This document shows, in pieces, positions 8,416 through 17,636 of a stretch of DNA of 64,000 nucleotides. Location: contig NZ_JAGQDG010000001.1 in assembly GCF_018069865.1 (NCBI RefSeq), positions 922,225 through 986,224 on the forward strand, in the 5' to 3' direction. Positions within the stretch are counted from its first letter, which is position 1; the number at the start of each line of letters is the position of its first letter. Below the pieces are notes generated by a model. The model saw nothing but the letters and a program-made list of their open reading frames with translations, was not told where the DNA came from and did no database searches. The DNA comes from Ideonella paludis (GTDB lineage Bacteria; Pseudomonadota; Gammaproteobacteria; Burkholderiales; Burkholderiaceae_C). A program made the translations under genes and the position numbers.

Positions 8416-9681
8416 TCAGGTATCTGCGGGCGATACTTTGAGCGGCTTGACGAAGTGGCGTCGGGTGTCAAACACCGCGTCACTCAAGCCCTGGCCTTGC
8501 CAGCGCAGCGTGCGCTTGAGCATCAGATCGAACAGCAGCGGGTTGTGCGCCCGCACGGTCTCCAGCACCGGCACCTGCTCGGCGGCCAGCAGGCCCGCTC
8601 GCACCAGGCCTGAGGGGCGGTAGAGCGGGGCCACGCCGGGCAGCGGGTAGTCGGAGCCATGCAGCAGGCGCGGCTGCCAGTCTTGCCGCGCCAGCAGCGT
8701 GCGCCAGACTTCGGCGCTGCGGTTGGCCTGGAACACGGCCGAGATGTCGCCCAGCAGCAAGTCCTTCCAAGCGGGCTCGTCCATCAAGCGCTCAAACAAA
8801 GAGAAAGCGCTGCAGGGGCTGGGGCGGCGCTGGTCCAGGTCGAGGGCCTCGCCCAGCGAGGCGCAGTGGGCCATGATCACCCGCACACCGGCTTGCAGTG
8901 CCGCGCGCGCTTTGAGCGGGTTGCCCAGCTCGTCGCGGCCCGCACCCGGCACAGCCTTTTCTTCGCCGCAGTGCACGATCAAGGGCAGGCCGCTGCGGGC
9001 CAGTCGGGCGTAGAAGGGCGCGAGGCGCGGGGCGGCCAGGTCGATGTTCATCGCGCTGGGCAGCCACTTCAGGGCCACGGCACCGCTGGCGATGGCACGG
9101 TCCAGCCGCTCCAGCGCATCGGCACGGTGGGGGTGGATGGACGCGACCCAGGCAAAGCGCTCTGGGTGGCGCTGGGCGATCTCGGCCGCATAAGCGTTGG
9201 GCACATGAAAAGTGGTCCAGTCCGGGCGGGGGCGGCCGAAGTCGTCCAAGGCTTCGTCAAAGGCATACAGCATCCAGCGCGCACCTGGCGGAAAGTCGGC
9301 CGTCAACTGCAGCAGGCGCTGCACATAGGCGCGGTCGATGGAGGGGGCATCGGGGGCCACGCAGGCCGCATTCAGGATCACGCTGCGGCGGGCCACGGCC
9401 GCCGGGTGCCACCACTGGCTCATGCGCGCATCGACCCAGCAGCCCGAGCCGGCATCACCGGTGCCCAGCAGGTGGGCGTGGCTGTCCCACAGCGCGTGCG
9501 GGTCCAGCCCCGCAAAGGTCTGCGCCACGAGCGGGTGCTCGACGAGAGGGCCAGGGAGTGGGCCTTTGCAGGGGTTGCGCCAGCCGGCTTGCGCGGCGGG
9601 CGTGGTGAGGCTGCTGAACAGGCCGGCCACGGCGGCGGCACCACAGCACAGGGCATGACGGCGGGAGATCAAGGCAGGCAT
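8416..9681 (-). CDS. Secreted amidohydrolase (TIM-barrel metal-dependent hydrolase)
   Basis: 421 residues. The N-terminus (ISRRHALCCGAAAVAGLFSS) has a twin-Arg signal pattern with an adjacent hydrophobic stretch. The barrel shows the amidohydrolase-2 landmarks: a metal-binding DSHAH after strand 1, LPLIVHCGEE and VIMAHCASLG for the strand 5/6 histidines, and LLHGSDYPLPG carrying the final metal-binding Asp. The family hydrolyses or decarboxylates small organic substrates; the substrate is not predictable here. It is transcribed away from kinase A. Confidence 0.85.
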   Translation of the reverse strand: MPALISRRHALCCGAAAVAGLFSSLTTPAAQAGWRNPCKGPLPGPLVEHPLVAQTFAGLDPHALWDSHAHLLGTGDAGSGCWVDARMSQWWHPAAVARRSVILNAACVAPDAPSIDRAYVQRLLQLTADFPPGARWMLYAFDEALDDFGRPRPDWTTFHVPNAYAAEIAQRHPERFAWVASIHPHRADALERLDRAIASGAVALKWLPSAMNIDLAAPRLAPFYARLARSGLPLIVHCGEEKAVPGAGRDELGNPLKARAALQAGVRVIMAHCASLGEALDLDQRRPSPCSAFSLFERLMDEPAWKDLLLGDISAVFQANRSAEVWRTLLARQDWQPRLLHGSDYPLPGVAPLYRPSGLVRAGLLAAEQVPVLETVRAHNPLLFDLMLKRTLRWQGQGLSDAVFDTRRHFVKPLKVSPADT

Positions 9682-9856
9682 GGCGGGCTTTTTGAGGTTG
9701 CAAGGCCGCGCATGCTCGCTGCGGATGGGGCCCCGAGTCGCGCTGGCGCTGCCAAGTGCCCACCCGGGGGGCTGGCGGTATTACTGGTCAATACCGTGTG
9801 CGACCTGGCCAAGGGGCATGGTCAGCTTTGCCCAGGGCGCGGACAATCTGCATCTG

Positions 9857-11836
9857 ATGTTTGCCCCTTGCCCTCTTCGCCGCTTGCTGCGCCCCCCGCC
9901 TGGGTGGGCGCGCGTGCGTGCGTGGATGCTGGCGCTGCTGTGCTTGGCCTGGCTGGCGCCGGCCTGGGCTGACGCGCCTCAGCCAGGCCGCTATGTGGCT
10001 CCGGCTCAACAGGTGTATGCCAATGCGGCGGAGGCCTTGGCCGGTTTTCATCGTGGTGAGTTTGTGGCCATGACGGACTCACCGGTCTCTTATGGCTACA
10101 GCGAGGCTCCGGTGTGGATGGTGGTGGAGCCCAGCAAGGCGTGGCCGGCCAGCGGGCCGATGTTCCTCAACATCAATCCCTTGCCCATTTCGCGGGTCAT
10201 CTTGTGGCTGGCGCGGCCCAATGGCGAGATCTTTGAGCTGGGCCGCAATGGCATGGCAGTGCCCGGTGAGCAGCGCGCAACCCGCACCCGCTTGGCCACG
10301 GTGATGGTGCCTGAGGTGCGTGATGTTTCGGGGCTCTTGGTCCTCAAGGTTGAGACCATTTCCGTTCGCGTCGTGGGTCTGACCTTGCGGGATGCCCATG
10401 CGCAGCAGCAGTGGACGCTGGTGGAGGGCATTGCCATTGGCGGAGCACTTTGCTTGATGATTTGTCTGTTCGGGGTGGCCATCCTCATCTACACCCTTTT
10501 GCAGCAGCGCACCTTGGCTGAATGGGCCCTGGCTTTGGTGATCGTCTCAAGCTTGCTCTTGGCCGTGAACGGCATCATGCGGGCACCGCTGGAGTCCCTT
10601 TACCGCGGCATGTTCAATGAGGCGCTGACCATCCTCGCCGCGGCCACCATCATCAATTACAGCCTCACCGCACTGCCCCATTTCGGCGTGCCCAACGCAT
10701 TGCCGCGCGGGGTGTTTTGGGTCCGCCTGTCGGTGTGGATGGTCGTCCCGGCCGGGCTGGTGGGCTATTTCTGGGGCACCAGTGCGTTGGCAAGCGTGTT
10801 TGCCTGGCACACCTTGCAGATTCCGGTCATGGTGGCGTTGGGGGTCTGGCGGGTCTGGGTGGGCGACCGCAGTGCTCGGCGTTATGCGCTGCATGGCGCC
10901 TTGATCCTGGGCTCGGTGCTGTGGCTTTACCTCGGGCTGACAGGATGGGTCGCCTTTCACATCAGTCATTGGGTTTTATGGCAAGTGGCCTTGGCCTTGA
11001 CCTTTGTGTCGTGGCTGGTTGACTTGCTCATGAGCGCTTGGCGTGAGCGCAAGGCCAATGCCTTGGAGCGCGAGCGCTTGCATCAGCTGCTGACCGAAGA
11101 GAAGCAGCAGTTGGCGGTGCGCGTCGAAGAGCGCACGGCCGAGCTGCGTGAAGCCCTGGCCGAGGTGCAGCGCGTGGAGTCGCATCAGCGCGAGCTTTTG
11201 TCGCTGGCCTCGCACGAGTTCCGCACCCCAGCGGCCATGATCAAGGGGGCGTTGGATGTGCTGGCCTGCCTGCCCGAAGATTACTCAGAGGCGGCCCGCA
11301 CACGCTTGGAGACCGTGCGCTCGGCCTCCAACCGGCTGGTGTTCTTGGCCAACAAGCTGATCGAGCACGATCGCTGGCGGGAGATGTCCGTCAAGCCCAA
11401 CAAGGTGATGCTGGACCTGCGGGCCTGGATGTTGGATGTGATGAGCGACTTCCCGCCCGAAACACCGGTGACGGTACGGTCCGGCGAGGCGGCATTGATG
11501 GTGAACGGCGATGCCGTGCTCTTGCGCATTGCTTTGCAGAACTTGGTGGACAACGCACTCTCACACACCAAGCCCAGCGATGGGCGGGTCGTTGTGGCTT
11601 TGCATGCGGCCCAAGGCTGGGCGCATGTCACCGTGGACGATGACGGGCCCGGTGTGCCCGATGAGGTGAAGGCCAAAGTCTTTGACCGCTTCTTCAGCGG
11701 CCGGCGCACCCAGCGGCATGGCCTGGGTTTGTCCATCGTGCGCGCTGTGGCGCGCTTGCATGGTGGCGATGCCACGGTGGCCGATGCGCCGGGGCGCGGT
11801 GCGCGCTTTGTGATCAGCTTGCCGTTGGTGTCCTAG
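9857..11836 (+). CDS. 7TM sensor histidine kinase A (7TMR-DISM-like), complete core
   Basis: 659 residues from the chosen ATG; a frame extends back to 9680, but the signal peptide (VRAWMLALLCLAWLAPAWA) fits the 9857 start, with 9818 as an alternative. A beta-rich sensor region (about residues 40-185) with the family signature 'A-x-x-A-L-x-x-F-x-R-G-E-F' is followed by seven membrane helices (about 195-400), a coiled coil, and a HisKA box with His453 in LASHEFRTPAAMIKG. N (NLVDNALSH), G1 (DDGPGVP), F (FDRFF) and G2 (HGLGLSIV) boxes are all intact. The layout matches 7TMR-DISM receptors. Regulator A is convergent downstream and is its likely partner. Confidence 0.88.
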   Translation: MFAPCPLRRLLRPPPGWARVRAWMLALLCLAWLAPAWADAPQPGRYVAPAQQVYANAAEALAGFHRGEFVAMTDSPVSYGYSEAPVWMVVEPSKAWPASGPMFLNINPLPISRVILWLARPNGEIFELGRNGMAVPGEQRATRTRLATVMVPEVRDVSGLLVLKVETISVRVVGLTLRDAHAQQQWTLVEGIAIGGALCLMICLFGVAILIYTLLQQRTLAEWALALVIVSSLLLAVNGIMRAPLESLYRGMFNEALTILAAATIINYSLTALPHFGVPNALPRGVFWVRLSVWMVVPAGLVGYFWGTSALASVFAWHTLQIPVMVALGVWRVWVGDRSARRYALHGALILGSVLWLYLGLTGWVAFHISHWVLWQVALALTFVSWLVDLLMSAWRERKANALERERLHQLLTEEKQQLAVRVEERTAELREALAEVQRVESHQRELLSLASHEFRTPAAMIKGALDVLACLPEDYSEAARTRLETVRSASNRLVFLANKLIEHDRWREMSVKPNKVMLDLRAWMLDVMSDFPPETPVTVRSGEAALMVNGDAVLLRIALQNLVDNALSHTKPSDGRVVVALHAAQGWAHVTVDDDGPGVPDEVKAKVFDRFFSGRRTQRHGLGLSIVRAVARLHGGDATVADAPGRGARFVISLPLVS

Positions 11837-11876
11837 CGCACCCCAACCCGCCGCTTCCCTGAGGGGTGTGGCCCAG

Positions 11877-11898
11877 AAAGGGCGCATCCGCCCTTTTT
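11877..11898. terminator. Bidirectional Rho-independent terminator between kinase A and regulator A
   Basis: An 8-bp perfect stem (AAAGGGCG / CGCCCTTT) with a 4-base loop is followed by TTTTT on the plus strand and preceded by AAA, giving a T-run on the minus strand too. It sits between the two convergent genes and can serve both. Confidence 0.85.
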
Positions 11899-11937
11899 GA
11901 CCGACAACGCGGCCCCTGGCCGCAGTGATCACAGACT

Positions 11938-12750
11938 CTAATCTTCCACCACGCGCACATCGCGCAGGCAATAACCGGTGCCCCGCAGCAAATAGAGCGG
12001 CAGCGGGATCTCCACCGCCTGCTCGACGCTGCGGCGCAGCCGGCTGACGATGACTTCCACGCGGTGTTTGGCCTCGGCCGGATTGGCGATCAGCAATTGC
12101 ACCGCCAGTTCCTCAACACTCACCGCTTGCCCATCGCGCTGGCTCAAGGCATAGACCACGGTGCGCTCATTGCCGGTCAGGCGGCGGCTCTTGCCATTGG
12201 GGGCTGTGATCAGGCCCGTTCCCAACTCAAAGGACCACACCATCGGGCTGGGGGCGGCCTCGCTGGCCTCCGCCACTGCGGGGGCGGGCCGCGCCGGTGC
12301 CACGTCAGCCACGGCCCTGGCTGCTGATACGGCGCTCAGGCTGTTGACCTGGGCCAGACGCAGCCGGTCTTCAAGACGGTCGATCGTCAGGCACAGCTCA
12401 TCCAGCTCGACGGGCTTGACCATATAGGCGTCAGCGCCCGTCATCAGCCCATGAACACGGTCGTCACGCAGGCCACGCGCCGTCAGAAAAATGATACCCA
12501 GCAGGGGATTGTGGCTGCGCAGGTGCTTGCAGATGGACAGGCCATCCTCGCCTTCCAGGCCGATGTCCAAGACCACCACAGAGGCTGGCTTGACAGCGAA
12601 ATGCCGATAGAACTCCGCGGCTGAGGCGCAGGCCGTGACTTGGTATCCGCGGTGCTGCAGCAAAAAGCTCAGGTCTTGGCGCAGGCTGTCTTCGTCCTCG
12701 ACGAGGAAGACGTGGCAATCGGCATGGCGGGTATTGATGGGCGTGCTCAC
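11938..12750 (-). CDS. OmpR-type response regulator A
   Basis: 270 residues from a GTG start just before the receiver domain; a longer frame to 12852 would add a non-conserved basic tail. The receiver has VEDED, phospho-acceptor Asp62 in VVLDIGLEGEDG, the switch Thr in IFLTARGLRDDR and Lys in MVKPVELDEL. A 50-60 residue Ala/Pro-rich linker leads to a winged-helix domain that starts APNGKSRRLTGNERTV and ends LLRGTGYCLRDV. It is one of four close paralogues (A, B, D, E) that share DIGL-x-GEDGLSIC. It is convergent to kinase A and divergent from the PilY1-like gene, whose promoter region it shares. Confidence 0.88.
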   Translation of the reverse strand: MSTPINTRHADCHVFLVEDEDSLRQDLSFLLQHRGYQVTACASAAEFYRHFAVKPASVVVLDIGLEGEDGLSICKHLRSHNPLLGIIFLTARGLRDDRVHGLMTGADAYMVKPVELDELCLTIDRLEDRLRLAQVNSLSAVSAARAVADVAPARPAPAVAEASEAAPSPMVWSFELGTGLITAPNGKSRRLTGNERTVVYALSQRDGQAVSVEELAVQLLIANPAEAKHRVEVIVSRLRRSVEQAVEIPLPLYLLRGTGYCLRDVRVVED

Positions 12751-13093
12751 AGCAGGACTCTCTCGCAAGTTGGCGCCGATCATACGGCGCACCGGCATCG
12801 CAGTCGCCTCTACCTCTCGCCAAAGATAGCGAGTTAGCGACGAAGTGCGCACTCAAAAAGCACAAGTTGGCACTCAAGGACTTTGCAGCCCAGCCGATGC
12901 ATCAGGGTGGAGCCCTGTCTGGGCCGCGCCGCGAGAGTTTGTGAAACTAATATTTCAAAGGCGCCATTTAATTATCAATACTGGAATAAATTAATCTCGC
13001 GCATGGCCACTATAAATTCACAGACTTACCCCGCTGAGGATGATTAATAATTCCATGAAATCAGATAATTTGAGCCTCTGAAAAGGCCTGACC
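12751..13093. promoter_or_regulatory. Divergent AT-rich control region of regulator A and the PilY1-like gene
   Basis: The right half (about 12930-13080) is much richer in A+T than the flanking genes. It contains GAGAGTTTGTGAAACT (12933-12948), a gapped dyad around AGTTT/AAACT, and CGCCATTTAAT (12962-12972). The second element recurs upstream of the Sco gene at 23272 and a GAGAGTTT...GAAACT arrangement recurs at 37501. No convincing -35/-10 pair is visible, which would suit an activator-dependent promoter. Confidence 0.45.
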
Positions 13094-16000
13094 ATGAGCG
13101 CTCCTGAACCCCTGCCCGACCAAGCCCGCCAACAAGCGCGGGGGGTTTTGCGTTGGCTGGCCGCTGCCGGCCTGGTGGGCATGTTGGCCTGGGCCGTGGC
13201 CCAAAGCCAAGCGACCAGTGTGATCGGCAGCTATCTGGAGCTGCAAGGCCAGGTGGTCGGCCCGGCCACCTCGCCCACGCTGAACAGCACCTTGGATGTG
13301 AGCGGCGGCGACACTGTGCGCTGGACGCATTTCATGAGCTCACGCTTGGAAAGCCCCTTTGAAGCCGAGGGCTTGCAAACGCTCCCTGAGGGCAACACCT
13401 GGGTGCGCGGCAGCCTCAAAAAGCCCGCCACGGCCAAGGCGCAGTGGCAGGTCAATGGGCAATGGACCGAGACCGAGCCGGCCGAAGGAACGGCCGTCAC
13501 GGCGGTGAAATGGAATCAGAGGCCCATGTATGAGGCCACCTATACCTCGACGGCATCGGCGGTGGATTTCAGTGGGACGGGTGATGGTTATCGCATCATC
13601 CCCTTCAAAGATAAATTGTTTGTTGTTAATCACCTGAACTGGGATTATCTCAATTGCCGCATGGCCACCACTGGCTTGCCCTGCCCGGGTTTTGAGAGGG
13701 GTGGATTCAATTTTGAAGAAGTGGCCGGAACGCCCCTGAAAGCGCAGGGCAGAGAGCAGTATTGGGAGCGCGCCAGAATCAATTTGGAAGCCATGAATTA
13801 CCGTACCGGCGAGTTATTCGTCTTCGTGACGAAGGGAAGCTGGGATGGAGATACCTATGTGGCTTGCACTCAACTGGATACGCTCACGTCCTGCGGCATG
13901 ACCAAGATCAGCAGCACCCCGATGATGGGCAGCTTTGAGCCCGTGGGCGACCACTACTACATGCGCGACAAGTTCGGCACTTTGTACTGCTACAACTACG
14001 TGAGCAAGGAGCCTTGTGGCTCGGTCAGTTATGGCCCAGTGGCCGCGAACAAGCAGCCCTCCGCCGTGTTCGAAGGACGTCTGTATTTCTCAGACCAAGT
14101 CCGGATGTATTGCCACGATGACGCGGCCAAGGGCTCTTGCAGTGGATGGCCTCTCGAAGGAATCAAACTGGAGGGATACAACCTCTACGGTTTGCTCAAC
14201 ACCGACGGCAGCCTGAAGGGCGTGTGCACTTTCAATATCTACACCGATAGCCTGGGGTGCCTGACCAAAAATGGCGAGTCACTGACGCCCAGCAGCGCAT
14301 TTGCCAGCTTCATCCGGCAATACTCACCGGCGCGCTATCCGAACTGGGCGGTTGGCAGTACCTATATGGGTACCAAGATTTACACCGCCAACGATGTCTA
14401 TATTGGTTGTTTTGACTTTGCGACCCATGCCTCCTGCGGGTCCTCCGGGCCTGCCTCAGCGGGCATGGCCACCTATGGGGTGCGTGAGGATGCGACCCGC
14501 CCCGGGTGTTTGTTGACGCTGGGCGACGCCGCGGTCGCCTTGATCGTGGATGCCAAGACCTGGAAGGCCTGTAGCGGTGGCATGACCGGCACCCTGCCCG
14601 ACTTGGCCGTGGACCCGCAAGACTATTTCCAGTGCGACAGCGCGCGCTCGCGGGTCGATGGCTGGCGGGATGTGCGCATCAGCCGCAGCATTGCCTGGGG
14701 CGGCGCCAATGGCCTGAGCGCGGTCACGGTGACGCTCAAGGATGGTGCGGGCAAAGAGCTGCCTGCAGCGCTGAACCCGGTGCGCAAGATGGCCAAGGAC
14801 AGCTACAGCCTGAGCATTGCCGACATTCCCTATGCCAGCTACCCCAAGCTGACCATCGGCCTGAAGCTGGAGTCTTCCGGGGCCTTGCCCAACAAAGTCG
14901 AGTTCGGCGCGGATGTGACCTGGGACGGTGACCCGCAGCAAGTGTGCGTCAGCACCAAACAGCCGGCGCAACCCAACTGCCAACTCAACAGCAGCTTGGT
15001 GGTCAACACCCGCGTGCTGGGTGAAGCCGTGGGCACACCGGCCGAGACCCTGAGCGTGGGCACCGTGCTCTCGCCCGGTGGCCTCTCCAGCGGCTACTCG
15101 GCCGTGGCCACGCCGACCTCACCGCGGGCGGTGCTCAGCGACCTGGGCGCGCGCGACCCCAAGACCTATGTGGTGCAAGGCCGCTGGGCGCTGAAGGACT
15201 TCAGCGGCGACTTGTGGGCCTTTGGCCTGAGTGCCAATGGCCAGATCGACAGCAGCAGCCACCTCTCGGCCCAAGACGCGACGGTAGCGGCCGCGCTGCG
15301 GCCCATGTTCACGGCGGTGGCGGCCAGCAGTGCCCAAGCCGCCAGCAAACTGGAATGGGCTTCGCTGAGCGCGGGCCAACAAAGCGCGCTGAACCTGGAC
15401 TTGCGCGGCGTGGCCGACACCAAAGGCTCGGCGCGGCTGGACTATCTGCGCGGCAGCGATGGCAGCTTCCGCCCCCGGGGCGGCAAGAGCTTGGGCCCGG
15501 TGCTCAGCTCCAGCCCGGCCATGGTGTTGCCGGCCGCCACCCTGAGCCTGAGCGAGCGCAACTATCCCGGCTACACCGCCTACCGCGCTGCGGTGACGCG
15601 GCCCCACCCGATTGCGCTGTTCGGTGGCAATGACGGCGCCGTGCATGCCTACGAAGTGCGCCCCGGCGCCCTCAAGGAAGCCTGGTCCTTTGTGCCCGAC
15701 GTGATGCTGCGCCGTGCAGCCAACTATGCCGACCCTGGTTTGGCGGGCATCCGCGCCAACCCCTATTTCGTCGACAACATCCCCATGGTCGGCCACGTCA
15801 ACACCACGGGCGAGAACAGCAAAGACGGCTGGCGCGCGGTGGCCGTGGTGACCTACGGCCGAGGGGCGCGCGCCATCACCGCACTCGACGTCACCCAAGC
15901 CGACTTGAGCAAAGGCGATGGCGTGCTCTTTGAGTACAGCAACACCAGCGACCCGGAGCTCAAGGACTTGGGCTACATCATCAGCCAGCCCGTCAGCAAC

Positions 16001-17206
16001 AACGCCTTGGTCTCCCAGCACATCGTGCAGTTGGGCAAAGACACCGAGCGCCGTGCCGCCGTGCTGGTGGGCAACGGCATCCACAGCAACGACGGCCAAG
16101 GTGGGGCGGCCGCCAGCGGCAGCGGCAAGGCGGTGCTCTACGCCTTCTACCTGGACAAGGGCGAGCGGCGTTGGCGGCGCTGGGCCGTGGATGAGCTGTG
16201 GGCCGGTGCCGACAGCGAGCCCGCGCTCAAGACCAACAACGGCCTGAGCATGCCCACGCCCGTGGACGTGGACGACGACGGGCGCATCGACCTGGTCTAT
16301 GCCGGCGACATACAGGGCAATATGTGGCGCTTTGACATTCGCGACCCCGCCGCCGCCCGTGTGACGCGGCTGTTCAAGACCGAGGAGCAGCAGCCCATCA
16401 CCCAAGCGCCCTTTGTGGTGGCCAACACCCAGGCCACCGGCTGCGGCAGCGAAGAGGCCAGCGCCAGTGCCAGCGCCAAGCGCTGCTGGCAAGTGGTGTT
16501 CTCCACCGGCGCGGCCATTGCGCCGCTGATCGGCACGCCCAACATCAGCACCCAGTCGATCTACGGCGTGCTCGACAAAGGCCGGGGCCGCACGGTGGCG
16601 CGGGCCAGCCTGACGGCCATCCCGTTTGAGAGCAACCAGGTTCTCAACAGCGTGGAGTACCGGGCCTTGAAGCCCACCACCGTCAACTACAAAGACAGCG
16701 CCCTGGGCTGGGTGGTGGACCTGCAAGCCTATGAGCACGGCGTGGGCGCGCCCCGCCAGCAGCCCACGGGTTTGGTGATGTTCTCGTCCATCCGGCCGAC
16801 CACGCCGGACAAGGCCATCAACGTCTGTATCGGCCCGCGCTCCTGGCTCAATGAGGTCGACCCCATCCATGGCTACAGCGCCTTGGTGCCGTTTGACACC
16901 AACGGCGACGGCAGCATTGATGGCCAGGACCGCCTCAACCCCAACAGCAATACGCCGCTGAGCCCAGCGGGCATGGCGGTCAGCGGGGCACAGTTCGGGC
17001 CTCCGGCGATCCTGCTGGCGGCGTCCACCCAAGCGCAGCAGATGTCGCTGCTGTTGCCCAGCCTGGGGCAAGACACAGGGCAGGTCGATTCCTGGTCGGG
17101 CGGCACCCCGGCCGGCGGCTCCGCCACCCCAGGCGGCAACAGCACCGCGCTGACCCATGCCAACCGGGCCAAGCTCGGGCGCATGAGTTGGCGTGAGATG
17201 TATTGA
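13094..17206 (+). CDS. PilY1-like surface protein with N-terminal Cys-pair propeller
   Basis: 1370 residues. AAGG lies seven bases before the ATG. A hydrophobic helix (about residues 19-37) is a signal peptide or anchor. Residues about 187-492 hold at least six repeats with a C-x(7-10)-C pair (for example CTQLDTLTSC, CYNYVSKEPC, CHDDAAKGSC, CFDFATHASC), the look of a disulfide-stapled propeller. The C-terminal half is the PilC/PilY1 propeller, with LFGGNDGAVHAYEV and the calcium loop DVDDDGRID (Asp1058-Asp1066) plus DTNGDGSIDGQD (1268-1279). PilY1 proteins act at the pilus tip, in adhesion and surface sensing. This one lacks a recognisable von Willebrand A domain. It duplicates the gene cut off at the left edge. 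The middle of the N-terminal region (about 13600-13850) is less GC-rich than the rest. Confidence 0.85.
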   Translation: MSAPEPLPDQARQQARGVLRWLAAAGLVGMLAWAVAQSQATSVIGSYLELQGQVVGPATSPTLNSTLDVSGGDTVRWTHFMSSRLESPFEAEGLQTLPEGNTWVRGSLKKPATAKAQWQVNGQWTETEPAEGTAVTAVKWNQRPMYEATYTSTASAVDFSGTGDGYRIIPFKDKLFVVNHLNWDYLNCRMATTGLPCPGFERGGFNFEEVAGTPLKAQGREQYWERARINLEAMNYRTGELFVFVTKGSWDGDTYVACTQLDTLTSCGMTKISSTPMMGSFEPVGDHYYMRDKFGTLYCYNYVSKEPCGSVSYGPVAANKQPSAVFEGRLYFSDQVRMYCHDDAAKGSCSGWPLEGIKLEGYNLYGLLNTDGSLKGVCTFNIYTDSLGCLTKNGESLTPSSAFASFIRQYSPARYPNWAVGSTYMGTKIYTANDVYIGCFDFATHASCGSSGPASAGMATYGVREDATRPGCLLTLGDAAVALIVDAKTWKACSGGMTGTLPDLAVDPQDYFQCDSARSRVDGWRDVRISRSIAWGGANGLSAVTVTLKDGAGKELPAALNPVRKMAKDSYSLSIADIPYASYPKLTIGLKLESSGALPNKVEFGADVTWDGDPQQVCVSTKQPAQPNCQLNSSLVVNTRVLGEAVGTPAETLSVGTVLSPGGLSSGYSAVATPTSPRAVLSDLGARDPKTYVVQGRWALKDFSGDLWAFGLSANGQIDSSSHLSAQDATVAAALRPMFTAVAASSAQAASKLEWASLSAGQQSALNLDLRGVADTKGSARLDYLRGSDGSFRPRGGKSLGPVLSSSPAMVLPAATLSLSERNYPGYTAYRAAVTRPHPIALFGGNDGAVHAYEVRPGALKEAWSFVPDVMLRRAANYADPGLAGIRANPYFVDNIPMVGHVNTTGENSKDGWRAVAVVTYGRGARAITALDVTQADLSKGDGVLFEYSNTSDPELKDLGYIISQPVSNNALVSQHIVQLGKDTERRAAVLVGNGIHSNDGQGGAAASGSGKAVLYAFYLDKGERRWRRWAVDELWAGADSEPALKTNNGLSMPTPVDVDDDGRIDLVYAGDIQGNMWRFDIRDPAAARVTRLFKTEEQQPITQAPFVVANTQATGCGSEEASASASAKRCWQVVFSTGAAIAPLIGTPNISTQSIYGVLDKGRGRTVARASLTAIPFESNQVLNSVEYRALKPTTVNYKDSALGWVVDLQAYEHGVGAPRQQPTGLVMFSSIRPTTPDKAINVCIGPRSWLNEVDPIHGYSALVPFDTNGDGSIDGQDRLNPNSNTPLSPAGMAVSGAQFGPPAILLAASTQAQQMSLLLPSLGQDTGQVDSWSGGTPAGGSATPGGNSTALTHANRAKLGRMSWREMY

Positions 17207-17217
17207 TCAGGCCCGAC

Positions 17218-17239
17218 CTGGGCGGCGCAGGCCGCCCAG
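17218..17239 (+). terminator. Hairpin after the PilY1-like gene
   Basis: A perfect 9-bp inverted repeat (CTGGGCGGC / GCCGCCCAG) with a GCAG loop lies 11 bp after the stop. No T-run follows, so it may be a Rho-dependent or mRNA-stabilising structure. Confidence 0.55.
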
Positions 17240-17459
17240 CCCTGCACCGGCCTGCGAGAGAGTCTTGAGAGCTTTGGCCTCAGCCAGCCGGGCTTTGGGG
17301 CCTGTTGGGTGCGAGAAATGTCTGCACAGACAAGTCGCCAGCATGAGGCCCGCTCCGAAGGCAGACGTAACTCTCCTAAAAAATAGAAATAGCAAGAATA
17401 AGAAATTTATATTTCGCTAGAGGATATTTAAATATATTCGGCAATTCCTCTAAAAACCC

Positions 17460-17487
17460 TTGACGGTATAGTATCTGCCCATAGAAT
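17460..17487 (+). promoter_or_regulatory. Predicted sigma-70 promoter of the methyltransferase gene
   Basis: TTGACG (17460-17465) and TAGAAT (17482-17487) are spaced by 16 bp inside an AT-rich stretch. The -10 hexamer is the start of a 14-base sequence, TAGAATCAAGTTGT, that recurs exactly 77 bases before the start codon of the giant adhesin-like gene (37687-37700). The rest of the gap from 17240 to 17636 holds no gene that I can support. Confidence 0.5.
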
Positions 17488-17636
17488 CAAGTTGTTACCG
17501 ATGTAACCTGATCGAGATTTACCGTTGGGGCGGGCCGTGGTGACCACGGCACCGATATAAGAGATGGCTGCTCAGAAAAAAGAGGCTGTTCACCGCCTGT
17601 CTGGGACCGTGCCAGAAGTTTGAGGAGAGGGCGGCG

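Noticed and set aside
8659..9972. 437-residue plus-strand frame opposite the amidohydrolase
   Set aside because: Antisense to a gene with all amidohydrolase landmarks; runs into the start of kinase A without conserved features.
15119..17158. Long minus-strand frame (679 residues) opposite the PilY1-like gene
   Set aside because: Antisense shadow of GC-rich codons; the plus-strand protein has clear domains and a paralogue.
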